Translations under genes and position numbers: made by a program
The notes under the pieces: model-generated
Seen by the model: only the letters and a program-made list of their open reading frames with translations
Database searches by the model: none
Told to the model about the DNA's origin: nothing
Origin: Trematomus loennbergii
Lineage: Eukaryota > Chordata > Actinopteri > Perciformes > Nototheniidae
Direction: 5' to 3'
DNA: 64,000 nt
Assembly: GCA_012861695.1 (NCBI GenBank)
Contig: JAAOOA010000095.1
Coordinates: forward strand, 305,501 to 369,500
Shown here: positions 11,061 to 23,059 of the stretch, one piece after another
How the letters are laid out: every line of letters begins with the position of its first letter
How positions within the stretch are numbered: the stretch's first letter is position 1

Positions 11061-11734
11061 ATTTCATTTAATTTCATTTAATCGTTTATTTGAAGAGGGA
11101 CAATGCACATTGATGAACATTTAAAGCATGTCATGCTTTTCCGGTTATTACCTGTCCCCTTCAAGGTTCAAGGTTCTTTATTGTCAATCTGACATAGCTA
11201 CAGAGTAATTATGTAGTTGAAAATCTTATGTCACAGGCTTCTCCAACAATGCAACATAATAACATAATAACAATAAGAGCATGAGCAATACAAAAAGAAT
11301 AATAGTTATAAAATAAAATAAAGTGATGATGTGTAATAGTGCAGTACGAGTCTATATAGTTATTGGAATGATATATATATATTAGGTATTAGATACATAC
11401 TACTGAGTAGCAGATGAATGTTTGTAGTTGTTTCAACAGTTCAATTTTTTAACAGTCTCACTGCCCGCGGGAAACTGTCTCCGAATCTTCTTGTCCTTGC
11501 CAGGATGCTGCGGTAACGTCTGCCAGACGGCAACAGAAAGAACAGTTTGTGGCTGGGGTGATGGGGGTCTTTGATAATCCGTAGTGATTTCTTCCTGAGC
11601 CGCTGGGAGTAAAGGTCCTCCATGGATGGCAGCTCCGTCCTGGTGATGTGCTGTGCAGTTTTTCACCACCCTCTGTAAAGCCTTACGATCGAGGTCGGTG
11701 CAGCTGCCGTACCAGGCCGTCATGCTGCCAGTCA

Positions 11735-11960
11735 GGTTCCTCTCTATGGTGCACCTGTAGAAGGTCAGGATGCTCTCTATGGTGCACCTGTAGAAGGTCA
11801 GGATGCTCTCTATCGTGCACCTGTAGAAGGTCAGGGTCCTCTCTATGTGCACCTGTAGAATGTCAGGATGCTCTCTATGGTGCACCTGTAGAAGGTCAGG
11901 ATGCTCTCTATCGTGCACCTGTAGAATGTCAGGATGCTCTCTATGGTGCACCTGTAGCAA
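11735..11960 (-). repeat. 33-bp tandem expansion inside the LINE RT reading frame
   Basis: About seven copies of a 33-bp unit (one contains CTATGGTGCACCTGTAGAAG) lie head to tail. On the minus strand the unit encodes the 11 residues [11 protein letters not shown], a normal single segment of this polymerase tail. The copy at about 11840-11858 lacks bases and breaks the frame; the rest stay in frame. Confidence 0.9.
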
Positions 11961-13098
11961 GTTGCAAGAAGTTGCAGAGTATCCTGGAATCCATTTTGAA
12001 CCTCCTCAACCTGCGGAGGAAGAAGAGCCGCTGTCGAGCTTTCTTGGTGATGGTGGTGGTGTGAAGAGACCATGTCAGGTCCTCAGTGATGTGGACCCCA
12101 AGGAACCTGAAGCTTTTGACTCTCTCCACCGTAGTCCCATTGATGGCGATGGGGGCGTGTCCCTCTCCCTGCTGCTTCCTGTAATCCACAATCAGCTCCT
12201 TTGTTTTGCTGATGTTGAGATGGAGGTTGTTATCCTGGCACCAAGATGTCAGGTTTTCGACCTCCTCTCTGTACGCCGTCTCGTCATCGTCTGTGATCTG
12301 GCCGATGACGGTCGTGTCATCAGCAAACTTCACGATGGTGTTGGAGCTGTGTGTGGCCACGCAGTCGTGGGTGAACAGGGAGTAGAGGAGAGGGCTGAGC
12401 ACGCAGCCTTGAGGGGCACCGGTGTTGAGAATCAGGGTGGAGGATGTGATGTTTCCCACCCGCACTGCCTGGGGTCTGCCCGTCAGGAAGTTCAGGATCC
12501 AGTCACAGAGGGCGCTGTTGAGCCCGAGGTCTCTGAGCTTGATGGCCAGCTTGGAGGGCACAATGGTATTGAATGCTGAACTGTAGTCAATGAACAGCAT
12601 TCTCACATATGTGTTCCTGTTCTTCGGGTCCAGGTGTGAGAGGGCAGTGTGGAGGGTGAGGGCTATGGCGTCGTCTGTGGACCTGTTTGCTCTGTAGGCA
12701 AACTGCAGGGGGTCCAGAGATTCAGGGAGGGAGGAGGTGATGAATGATTTGACTAACCGCTCAAAGCACTTCATTATGGTGGAGGTGAGTGCTACTGGGC
12801 GGTAGTCGTTGGGGCAGGTGATGATTGTCTTTTTGGGGACAGGAATGATGGTGGAGTGTTTAAAACATGTGGGGACTACAGACTGCAGCAGGGACCTGTT
12901 GAAGATGTCTGTGAACACCTCTGCCAGCTGAACTGCACACACCCTGAGAACACGGCCAGGGATGCCATCAGGTCCAGGAGCCTTGTGTGGGTTAACCCTT
13001 TTAAAGGATTTACACACATCTGCCCTATTTAAAACAAAAGGGCAGTGGCTCCTGGTCCCTCTGTACCTCCACAGCCTGGCTGCTCTCAAAGCGTGCAA
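11941..13098 (-). CDS. LINE reverse transcriptase (385 codons open)
   Basis: Recognisable RT blocks are [13 protein letters not shown] (template grip), [11 protein letters not shown] (first catalytic Asp), [15 protein letters not shown] and the catalytic [10 protein letters not shown], then [18 protein letters not shown] and [14 protein letters not shown]. The order and spacing are those of a non-LTR RT. The frame runs into the 33-bp expansion at its 3' end. Upstream coding (13025-13312, KSRYDLRRAIKNAKRQYKEK) belongs to the same polyprotein in a shifted frame. Confidence 0.9.
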   Translation of the reverse strand: MHALRAARLWRYRGTRSHCPFVLNRADVCKSFKRVNPHKAPGPDGIPGRVLRVCAVQLAEVFTDIFNRSLLQSVVPTCFKHSTIIPVPKKTIITCPNDYRPVALTSTIMKCFERLVKSFITSSLPESLDPLQFAYRANRSTDDAIALTLHTALSHLDPKNRNTYVRMLFIDYSSAFNTIVPSKLAIKLRDLGLNSALCDWILNFLTGRPQAVRVGNITSSTLILNTGAPQGCVLSPLLYSLFTHDCVATHSSNTIVKFADDTTVIGQITDDDETAYREEVENLTSWCQDNNLHLNISKTKELIVDYRKQQGEGHAPIAINGTTVERVKSFRFLGVHITEDLTWSLHTTTITKKARQRLFFLRRLRRFKMDSRILCNFLQLATGAP

Positions 13099-13479
13099 AA
13101 AAACTGTTCAGCTCATCTGGGAGAGATGCGCACGCAGACACTCCCGCAGCACCCCCCGCTGCTCCTTTGTAGTCAGTCATTGTCCTTAGTCCCGCCCACA
13201 TATTCCTAGTGTTACAGCCTTTGAAGTCAGATTCCACCTTCTCTTTGTACTGTCTCTTTGCATTTTTAATTGCTCTCCGGAGATCATACCTAGACTTCCT
13301 GTACTCCTCCAAATCTCCGCTGTGTGCGATAGTGCGCGCTTTCAGTTGCCGCGCACATCGAGTTTACCAGGGCTTTTGATTTGGGAATGTCCGTACAGAA
13401 ACCTTCGGTACCACGTCATCGATGCATTTCCCAATGTAGCAGATGACAGTGTCCGTGTGTGTGTTGATGTTATTGTCCT

Positions 13480-14513
13480 CAAACACACTCCAATCCGTAG
13501 ATGCAAAGCAATCCTGCAGTGCTGCATCTGACTCCTCGCTCCATCGTTGTACTGTCCTTGTTACGGTCTGTCCCTTTTAAGTTTCTGCTTGTACGCAGGC
13601 AACAACAGTAGTGAGATATGGTCTGATTTGCCGAAGGGAGGGCGAGGGAGAGCCTTATATCCATTCCGGAAAGGGGAATAAACATGGTCCAGTATGTTTC
13701 CCCCGCGCGTCGGGCAGTGATGTGTTGGTAATATTTTGGCAAAACCTTCTTCATGTTGGCGGTGTTGAAATCTCCGGCCACAACGAACGCCGCATCTGGC
13801 CGTGAAGTCTCGGTTTATCAATAATCCCAAACAGCTGATCGAGTGCCGTGTTGTTGTCGGCGAGTGGCTGCGGGGGATATACACTGCTGTTATCACAACA
13901 GATGTGAATTCCCTCGGCAGATGGAAGGCCCGACATGAGATCATGAGGTGCTCTAGATGTGCGGAACAGTCCGATGAAATAATCTTCACATCTGAGCACC
14001 AGTTGTTTTAGTCATTACACACACACCGCCTCCCTTACTTTTCCCCGAGTTTGCAGTCCGGTTGAGCCAAGTCTCAGTGAGAAATAACACGTTACAGCTC
14101 TTATTGTCCCGTTGAAAAGCAATCCGGCTTCTGAGTTCATCTAGCTTATTTTCAATGGATTGAACATTAGCCAGAAGAATACTCGGAAGAGGGGGTCGAT
14201 TCTCTCGTTTCCTCAGTCTGACCAGCAGCCCGGCCCGGCATCCTCGCTTTGTCTTCTTCTTGCGTCTCTCAGGTAGAACAGCAACAGGTAGCCATGGTGA
14301 ATCTCCATTGTCTGTCGGAGGGTTATTTTTGTCCACGAAGTTTCGCAATTGAAGAAGTTCCTCTCTGCTATATTGTATGGCAGAGTAGGTGCGGTCGGGT
14401 AGCATGTTGCGAACCATGTTAAAAGTAAAACGGCAAAAGTAAAATAAATATGTACAAAATACGAAAATGGGCAAAGTTGGAGAGGAGCACAAAGACGATG
14501 CGGCCATCTTCAC
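13480..14513 (-). pseudogene. LINE AP-endonuclease region, frame broken
   Basis: At 13986-14513 the minus strand gives ILLANVQSIENKLDELRSRI followed by NVLFLTETWLNRTANSGKSK, the start of an APE-type endonuclease (N and E residues of the active site in the usual places). Continuation requires at least two frame changes through 13479-13989. It belongs to the LINE at 11160-14515. Confidence 0.75.
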
Positions 14514-14515
14514 CG

Positions 14516-14896
14516 GCGCATCACATCATTGTGTGTTATGAAGGTTTTATGCATGTAAACGGTGTGCAGAGTCAAAACCCTCAAAGTACACCCTGTAGCG
14601 AGTAAAACTCTACACAGAAAATACCTCCCCAAAACGCCTCGTTGGAGATACGTCATTGTCCATTTGATTCTTCCGGGTACGGCATGATGTCAAGCTGTAC
14701 CCGGAACGAAATGGACCAATCCGTGGAGCCGTTATGTTACGTCCGCGGAGCCGTTACGTTAAGCCCCCGCTGATTGGTCCAAATTGACCAATCCACGGAC
14801 TTCCTCACACACACATCTGTGTGCAGGGAGCAGGCAGCTCAGCTGATTTCTCTTCCCTGGCTGCAGGCTGATAACAGACAGTTGGGATCGCGGCGA
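14516..14896. other. Probable MITE remnant, no gene
   Basis: No coding signal. The sequence resembles dispersed non-coding fish elements but I cannot define both ends. Confidence 0.3.
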
Positions 14897-15072
14897 AATT
14901 CTCTCTGCAGACCCATTCTCTCTGCAGACCCATTCTCTCTGCAGACCCATTCTCTCTGCAGACCCATTCTCTCTGCTGACCCTTCTCACTGCAGACCCAT
15001 TCTCTCTGCAGACCCATTCTCTCTGCAGACCCATTCTCTCTGCAGACCCATTCTCTCTGCAGACCCATTCTC
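14897..15072. repeat. 17-bp tandem repeat, about 10 copies
   Basis: The unit CAGACCCATTCTCTCTG is repeated, containing the PstI site CTGCAG at each junction; one copy is altered near 14978-14990. As 17 is not a multiple of three, every copy shifts frame and all three frames stay open, giving false proteins. Confidence 0.95.
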
Positions 15073-15344
15073 ACAGCGTTTATCAACCTGTTTCTTACTC
15101 AATATCAAGCCACACTTATTGTTTTTACTTCGGCTGTGACTTTGTGTGTGCTCAGGATGAGTTTGGCTGTGTTTCGCTATGTATCCTAAACAAGGAAACA
15201 ACACACCTCCACGGAGCTCAGCGCCATTCACAACGTCCCGACCAATCAGAGCACACTGTGCTCACAGGGAGGGTGGGGGCTGGAGCTATTGGAGCTACAA
15301 GGAGCCGTTAAAGGCAGATAGTGAAATTCAGTGAATACACGTAG

Positions 15345-15530
15345 TTTACAGAGATGCTGTTTGAGAAACCAATGTGAGTTTGGAGAAATGCTGTATGAGA
15401 AACCAATGTGAGTTTGGAGAAATGCTGTATGAGAAACCAATGTGAGTTTGGAGAGATGCTGTATGAGAAACCAATGTGAGTTTGGAGAGATGCTGTATGA
15501 GAAACCAATGTGAGTTTGGAAGAATGCACA
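15345..15530. repeat. 34-bp tandem repeat, about 5 copies
   Basis: The unit contains GAGAAACCAATGTGAGTTTG followed by GAGAAATGCTGTAT. It lies inside a non-coding element whose right end, TGACATGGGACCTTTAA (about 15588-15604), has the look of a fish MITE terminus. Confidence 0.9.
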
Positions 15531-15609
15531 ATATAAATCTATTCTCGTAGACCTCAACAATGGAATTATGATCAGTGGAAAAGGCCATGACATGGGACCT
15601 TTAAAACAA

Positions 15610-16096
15610 ATAATGCTTCAAATGTAAACATGCCGGATTTTAGCTTTGAGCTCATTTCCATCCGTAGTCCTGTCACATACAACATTTAAGAACATGACAT
15701 TTATATACAAAAATAAATACATGATATGCAGAAAGAGCAAGAGCAGCATATAAGTATTTACCACATGGCAGCACAATATAGCAGCTACGACATAAAATGC
15801 AGGAGAAGATACAAGAGATACATAAAGTGCAAGAGGAGATACCCCTGTGTTAAAGAGCATTTAGCGGTGATTGCACGTCTGTTTGTTTCTCAACCATTCT
15901 TTGAGTTGACCTTTAAAACTATTGAGAGTGAAACAATCCCGTATCTCAGTTGGAGGCTATTCCACAAAGAGCTGCCTTTAATGGAGACGACATTTTGTCC
16001 AAAGGTGGTCCGTCTGTGGTGGACTTCACAGTCTCCTCTGGTTTCTGACCTAGTGCAGCGTCCAGTGTGTTTTTTGTGGATGAATTCCCCTAAGGG

Positions 16097-16150
<54 letters not shown>

Positions 16151-16355
16151 TTTATAAAAACAAAAATACTTTTAAAAGACTTAAAATGGTCAAAACTCAA
16201 GAAATTGTGTTTCTTAGGATGGTACAGTGGTGGTATGAATAAGGCTTTCTGTCAAACACCTTGATAGCTCTCTTGTACAGCTGTTCTATGGGTTTCAGGT
16301 TTGTGGCACAAGCAAACGACCAGTTTGTCAAACAGTATTCAATGTGGGATAGAAT
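15610..16355 (-). mobile_element. CR1/L2/Rex1-like LINE 3' part, left of a hAT insertion
   Basis: Minus-strand translation at 16190-16350 gives IEYCLTNWSFACATNLKPIE and LYKRAIKVFDRKPYSYHHC, typical of the RT C-terminal region. The element continues at 18447-18930; the hAT at 16356-18446 splits it and duplicated GATAGAAT. A 52-G run (16098-16149) interrupts it further. Confidence 0.8.
16098..16149. repeat. Uninterrupted run of 52 G
   Basis: A pure G homopolymer on the + strand inside the LINE. Such a run can form G-quadruplexes and is also prone to assembly error, so its true length is uncertain. Confidence 0.9.
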
Positions 16356-18446
16356 CAGTGGCGGCCGGGTTTTTTTTGGTGGAGCTCTTGACGTACGGCA
16401 GTGACCTACCCGGGGGGTCCTGGGGGTTTCCCCCCGGAATTTTTTTCGAGAAATAACCCCTTAAATGATGACTTCTGGTGATGTTAGAGGGGGGGGGGAA
16501 AGGAGAAATCGAGGCTTAAAAATATGAGAAGACTGATCAATACCTCCATAATCTTCAGTGTGGAACATATTATTTATCAACCTGAACATCTACTACTTTA
16601 CCAGGAATTTGTGTTCTCAGAACTGGTCTGTTTTTTTCTTTCTTAAAACTGTTCATGTTTTATGAACAACACCTCCACCAAGTGGCTTACAGTGAACTGC
16701 ATGTGAGATATAAATTAATAGCATCTTTTCAGTAGCATTAATTATAAATATTTAAGTGGTTAAATACAAGTCACTACAGCATTTCAAACTGAACTGTGAA
16801 TAAATGCAATTTAAAAAAAAATAACCACAGCACAAAATGTCATAAATTGTGTTTTTTGTCTTATTTACATATAGCAATAACTCAGAAATGAAAAAGCTAC
16901 ATCGTCTAACACGAACAACCAGTTAGCATAATGATAATATATGTGTTATGTACAATGTAACTGGCAAGAGCAAGAAAGAACATAAAGTTTGCAAAAGGTT
17001 TAAATAACTTCAAGTATCTGTCTTCAGATTACGTGGAGGTTTTAGTCCGATGGGAAGCAGATTTTAAGCGACACCGAAGATAAACCAACAATGTGGTGGA
17101 GCTGCAAACCGTGTAGTGTTGCTGGGACAGGACAGGAGCTATAACCGTTGGAAAATACATCACAGACAATGCAACAAACGTGGAGACAGAACAATCACTT
17201 CTGTGATAAATGCCCACTTATTAATACACTTCTAACAACCATGGGAAACCTCCTCTCTACATATAAAGTGATATCCAAGCATGGGAAACAAAAGACAGCA
17301 TTTACCTGTTTGCATCCAGCTAGCCAAGCCTTTTTTGTGTACCAGCTACTTGCGAAGCCTCGTGTATAAGTTTTGTTTTTCACGAGATTGCTGCGATATA
17401 TTCAAATCGGGTTGGTCCGGTCCAAGGTCTTTAAGCAACAATTTATCTGCCAAACTTCTCCTTTCGAAAGGATTGGAGATTAGCTCTTGAACAGAATTAG
17501 GCGGGGACCGAGGTCCGGAGACTCCACCTGCACACGAAGCCATCCTCATCAACTACTGCGTCAACCGGATACGAGTCACTGTCCAAACTACTCACAGACT
17601 GCACGGGGCGCTGACATTGGCGCCCGTGACCGTCATATTTGACGACGCTGATTGGCTGAAATTATGTTTTCGCGGCATAGTTTACACGTTACAGATAGCA
17701 ACAGTCAGCTGCTAGTGGCTGCTGCTGCACTGGTTGAGGGCTCCTCTCTTAGCGCCCCAGACGAGAGAAGGTACACGGGCAAGGCCAAGCAGGAAAACAT
17801 TGTTTGTTTGTAGCCTTATTTATCCAGGTTAAAAAATCCCATTGAGATCAACGATCTCTTTTACAAGGGAGACCTGCGGCACATTTAGTTACACATATAA
17901 AAACAAACAGAAAACAAAAGGACATCACAACATAATTACAGGGGTATACATTAGCAACCTATTTACATTTACAGGTATCCAATAATATTTCATCCAGCCG
18001 TGCTTTAAAACGATGCAAGGAATCAAAATGCTCAGTTTCAATATTTTTTGCATGGTGTTCCAAGCCAGAGGAGCAGCGCACATAAAAGCTTTAGCACCTA
18101 AAACAGTCCTAGCACTTGGCACATGTAATAAAAACACATCCTGTGATCTCAGGCAATAGCTACTTGCCACTGTCCGTGAGATCAAAGAGCAGATATAAGA
18201 AGGTAGTTTACCCAGCATGGCTTATCAGTAACTTTAGACATCGTAACACAATTTTAAACGAGATTTTATTGTAGATTATACATTTTACTGATACCAATTA
18301 TATAATATTTACCTTGTTCATTAAAAATAAAAATAAAAAAAATATATTTTTTAAAATATATTTTTTATTTTTATTTTTATTTTTATTTTTTAATATGGGA
18401 AGAGGTGGGGCGGCGCCCCTAGCGCCCTATGGACCGGCCGCCACTG
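16356..18446. mobile_element. hAT element (2.1 kb) with perfect 8-bp target duplication
   Basis: The ends are CAGTGGCGGCCGG and its complement CCGGCCGCCACTG. Directly outside lie GATAGAAT (16348-16355) and GATAGAAT (18447-18454), an exact 8-bp duplication as hAT transposases make. The CAG start also fits hAT. I see no transposase frame; the interior contains a LINE fragment (17820-18225), so the copy is non-autonomous or a composite. The host site is a LINE reverse transcriptase. Confidence 0.92.
17820..18225 (-). mobile_element. Rex1-like LINE 3' fragment nested in the hAT
   Basis: Minus-strand translation at 17925-18218 gives LGAKAFMCAAPLAWNTMQ, the late RT tail found in CR1/Rex1 elements, followed by a 3' UTR with the common fish LINE tail near 17822-17880. 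Confidence 0.7.
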
Positions 18447-18930
18447 GATAGAATCATGCAGTGGAGGTATGACTTTGCAGCATTGACAGTTAAGAAAGGT
18501 CTGATTTGTTTAAAATGTTGCAAGTTGAATTTATTGGTATTGGATACTTTCTTAATATGTTTCTTAAAAGTCAAGTTCGAGTCCAGTATGTCTCCAAGAT
18601 ACTTGAAGTGGGGACTAGTTCTATTTCTGCTCGGTTTTAAAACACGTTGGATCCTTTGATTTTGACTGGTCGTTTACTGAACATAATGCATACTGTTTTT
18701 TACATTTAACTGTAAGCTAATGTTGTTCAGCCAGTGTTGGACCTTGTCCAAAGCTTTTGAGAGACACGATGAGATCATTTCAGTGTTTTTCCCATGTACA
18801 AAGATGACCGCATCATCGGCATACATTTGCACATTCTACTCAGGACATACATTAGGCAAGTCATTAATGTACAGAGAAAACAGTAATGGTCCAAGAATGG
18901 AACCTTGTGGAACCCCAACAGGGTTGACAA
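18447..18930 (-). mobile_element. LINE RT core fragment (copy 1)
   Basis: On the minus strand the sequence encodes PVGVPQGSILGPLLFSLYIN and the catalytic MYADDAVIFVHGKN block, then WLNNISLQLNVK. This is the right half of the LINE split by the hAT. A second copy lies at 20651-21112. Confidence 0.85.
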
Positions 18931-21900
18931 CAGTGACGTGCGGTGAGGTTCATGGCTGGTGAGGTACTTACTCTTTCAGAGTCAGATTACAAATATTATA
19001 TTTTGACCTTAATTTAAATATTCTGTTATTTCAAAAGCTTTTTAGTCTGATGCTGTGATTAATTTTAAACAGACCGTTCAACAAAAGGATACCCAAAGTC
19101 TAAATATGGATTGTTCTTTCTTAGTAAGATCCATTTTCATTACAATTGTTATCTACCTTGACTTGAAGATGAAGTCCATGCTATCCTTCTGGACAACAAT
19201 CTCTATTACTGTTTTGTAAAAGTCCTCCTTATCTTCCTGTAGTTTCAAAAGTCTAGTTTGTTGTTTGCGTCTACCGTCTCTGCGTAGAATAACAGTAGCA
19301 ACAAGAACCTGTGGGCTCACGTGCGCCCCTTCAGTGCGGCAGAGGTTATGGCTGCCTCCCCTGGGGCTTTCTCATTGCCGTTGTATGATGAGACCAGCGA
19401 GCCTAAATATATATACGTGAAATACGTTTTTATTTTATTTTTTTTACAAGTCTTTTTATTCATTATAGTGTACAGTAATCGATGCCATTTCATTTACATT
19501 GTAATATCACAATACATCACTACACTCCCCCTCCCTCCATCCACAGCACATGCCCACACAGGCAAAACCAAAAAATGCTTATCAAGATAACTTAAACAAC
19601 AGAGCCATGAAAATAAACATAAAAAGAAACCACATCAAAGTAAAACAAACAAATAATTATACAATACAGCGACAATGTAGACAATGACAACACCACAACT
19701 AGTATTTCCGGCCGTCAGGACAAATAGCCACAGAATGCACCATTCCATCATTGGTCATATCTCAGATATATTTTCCAAGTCAGAAAACAATGGCAACCAC
19801 AGAGCTTGAAAAATATGTCCACGATTATATTTTTCCAATGTCATTTTCTCTGAGGTAAAAAATGTGTTATCTGATCAATGAAAAGTTTAAATGTTGGAGG
19901 ACGTTCATTCTTCCAGAATAAAAGTATACATTTCTTGGCAAAATATGTTATTGTGATTAGTATTCTGTAATGTTTGGGGTTCAGTTTAAAGTTTGGCATG
20001 TAACAGGAAGAAACATGGATTTAGGCTAAAACGGCTTTTGTGAGAGCATGAATCGAATCCCAGAAATGTTTCAAGAGGTCACAATCCCAAAACAGATGCA
20101 TACATGTTCCTTCTTTTCTTTTACATCTCGGACATTTTGGAGAGTTTTCTTTGGAAAATGTTATGCATCTTTTTGGGTGTGAGGTAACATTTGTTGATAC
20201 ATTTAAAGTTTGCTTCTTTGATTTTATTGCTTGTGAATGGAAAGTGTGTTCTTTCACAAATATTCAGCCAAGTAGTTTCATCTATCCGTATCCCTAAGTC
20301 CTTTTCCCAGATCTTTTTAAAGTTAGAAATGATGACTGAGCTCTTTTAGAAAAAACTGCATTAAATTCACTAATGTTACCTTTGATCGTGCTCGATGACA
20401 TCAATATCTCCTCCTCTTCAAACAATCCCCATCTCAATTTATTGCTTTTAATAATTGATTGGATCACGTTCCTAATTTGCAGGTATCTGAAAAAATCCTT
20501 ATTTGAAATGTCATATTCTTAAATCATTAAATGATTTCAATGTTATATCTTTATGAAACAAATGTTTCAATTGCTTATACTTGATAAATAAAAATAAGTT
20601 ATTTAGAGACTATGGATGGCGAGGACACATGTAATAAAGGGATCTACAATACAGTGGAGGTATGACTTTGCAGCATTGACAGTTAAGAAAGGTCTGATTT
20701 GTTTAAAATGTTGCAAGTTGAATTTAACGGTATTGGATACTTTCTTAATATGTTTCTTAAAAGTCAAGTTCGACTCCAAGATACTTGAAGTGGGGACTAG
20801 TTCTAATTCTGCTCCGTTTAAAAACACATTGGATCCTTCGATTTTGACTGGTCGTTTACTGAACATAATGCATACTGTTTTTTACATTTAACTGTAAGCT
20901 AATGTTGTTCAGCCAGTGTTGGACCTTGTCCAAAGAATTTGAGAGACACGATGAGATCATTTCAGTGTTTTTCCCATGTACAAAGATGACCGCATCATCG
21001 GCATACATTTGCACATTCAACTCAGGACATACATTAGGCAAGTCATTAATGTACAGAGAAAACAGTAATGGTCCAAGAATGGAACCTTGTGGAACCCCAA
21101 CAGGGTTGACAACAGTGACGTGCAGTGAAGTTCATGGCTGGTGAGGCACTGACTCTTTCAGAGTCAGATTTACAAATATTATATTTTGACCTTAATTTAA
21201 ATATTCTGTTATTTTCAAAAGCTTTTTTAGTAAGATTTTTCGATTAATTTTAAACAGACCGTTCAACAAAGGATACCCAAAATCTAAATATTGGATTGTT
21301 CTTTCTTAGTAATATCCCATTTTCATTACAATTGTTATCTTACCTTGACTTGAAGATGAAGTCCATGCTATCCTTCTGGACAACAATCTCTATTACTGTT
21401 TTGTAAAAGTCCTCCTTATCTTCCTGTAGTTTCAAAAGTCTAGTTTGTTGTTTGCGTCTACCGTCTCTGCGTAGAATAACAGTAGCAACAAGAACCTGTG
21501 GGCTCACACTGCGCCCCTGCAGTGCGGCAGAGGTTATGGCTGCCTCCCCTGGGGCTTTCTCATTGCCATTGTATGATGAGACCAGCGAGCCTAAATATCA
21601 TATATACGTGAATACGTTTTTATTTTTATTTTTTTTACAAGTCTTTTTATTTCATTATAGTGTACAGTAATCGATGCCATTTCATTTACATTGTATATCA
21701 CAATACACTCACTACACTCCCCCCTCCCTCCCTCCACATGCACATGCCCACACAGGCAAAACCAAAAAATGCTTATCAAGATAACTTAAACAACAGAGCC
21801 ATGAAAATAAACATAAAAAGAAACCACATCAAAGTAAAACAAACAAATAATTATACAATACAGCGACAATGTAGACAATGACAACACCACAACTAGTATT

Positions 21901-22306
21901 TCCGGCCGTCAGGACAAATAGCCACAGAATGCACCATTCCATCACTGGTCATATCTCAGAGATATTTTCCAAGTCAGAAAACAATGGCAACCACAGAGCT
22001 TGAAAAATATGTCCACGATTATATTTTTCCAATGTCATTTTCTCCTGAGGTAAAAAATTTGTTATCTGATCAATGAAAAGTTTAAATGTTGGAGGACGTT
22101 CATTCTTCCAGAATAAAAGTATACATTTCTTGGCAAAATATGTTATTGTGATTAGTATTCTGTAATGTTTGGGGTTCAGTTTAAAGTTTGGCATGTAACA
22201 GGAAGAAACATGGATTTAGGCTAATTTCGATGTCTAAAACGGCTTTTGTGAGAGCATGAATCGAATCCCAGAAATGTTTCAAGAGGTCACAATCCCAAAA
22301 CAGATG
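18457..22306. repeat. Tandem duplication of a 2.2-kb transposon composite
   Basis: Copy 1 runs 18457-20650 and copy 2 20651-22306. Each holds, in order, the LINE RT core, the start of a hAT-like element (CAGTGACGTGCGGTGAGG at 18931; equivalent at 21113) and the 3' part of an L1-like LINE. Copy 2 ends at about 22306 where the L2 LINE begins. The copies are very similar, with many single-base indels. Confidence 0.85.
19440..20600 (-). mobile_element. L1/Tx1-like LINE 3' fragment (copy 1)
   Basis: Minus-strand reading at 20021-20257 gives CPRCKRKEGTCMHLFWDCDL, the Cys-rich C-terminal knuckle of fish L1/Tx1 polyproteins. The rest is 3' UTR. Copy 2 at about 21620-22306 is cut before the knuckle. 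Confidence 0.7.
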
Positions 22307-23059
22307 GATCAAATCAAATCAAATCAAGTTTTATTTATAAAGCACATTTAAAAGCGATTTTTGGTCGAGCCAAAGTGCTGTACATGTAATAAAAACACAT
22401 TACTACAATCACAAAAAAAGACAATAAATTACAACAGATATAAAAATAAAAAAAACACACGGAAAAGTCAGGAGTCGTGCTCCGCTCTAACTAGAAGTCC
22501 AGAGAGAAGAAGTGTGTTTTTAGTGTAGATTTAAAAACCCCTAGGGTCTGGGCCGACCTCACATGGAGGGCAGAGTGTTCCAGAGCCTAGAGCCAGCTGC
22601 TGAGAAGGCTCGGTGCCCTCGGGTTTTGAGCCTGGTCTTGGGCACTACCAGCAGCAGCTGGTCAGCAGACCTTAAAGCTCTGGCTGGGGTGTAGCGCTGG
22701 AGCAGTTCAGCTATATAGGCCGGAGCCAGCCCAGAATTGGGGTGATGTGGTCACGCTTTTTGTGGCCAGTCAGCAAACGTGCAGCTGCGTTTTGGACTAG
22801 CTGCAGGCGTTTAATTGAGGCCTGGTCCATACCCACATACAGAGCGTTGCAATAGTCCAGTCTCGAGGTTACAAAGGCGTTAATAACCCTTTCTAAGTCA
22901 TTAAAAGATAAATACGACTTGGTTTTGGCCAATAGTCTTATTTAAAAAAGCAGGATTTGACTACGGTGCTGACCTGCTTGTCGAATTTAAAAGTGCTAGT
23001 GAAGGTCACTCCAAGGTTCATGACCGAGGGGAGGATGTTTTTTTTGAGAGCCCAGAATA

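Larger units (their letters stand above)
11160..14515 (-). mobile_element. Jockey/I-like LINE, nearly full length but broken
   Basis: Read on the minus strand this holds an endonuclease part (13480-14513) followed by a reverse transcriptase (11941-13098) and a 3' UTR near 11160-11440. The order EN-RT is that of an autonomous non-LTR retrotransposon. Several frame breaks in the endonuclease and RT tail make this copy inactive. The 5' end appears to lie near 14515. It sits in an NLR intron, antisense to the gene. Assignment to the jockey/I superclade (Nimb-like) is from general resemblance. Confidence 0.85.

Noticed and set aside
11648..12579. Plus-strand frames of 138 and 244 codons
   Set aside because: They are antisense shadows of the LINE reverse transcriptase and its 33-bp repeat.
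14759..15231. Several Arg/Glu-rich or Leu/Cys-rich frames
   Set aside because: They come from the 17-bp repeat, which keeps all frames open.
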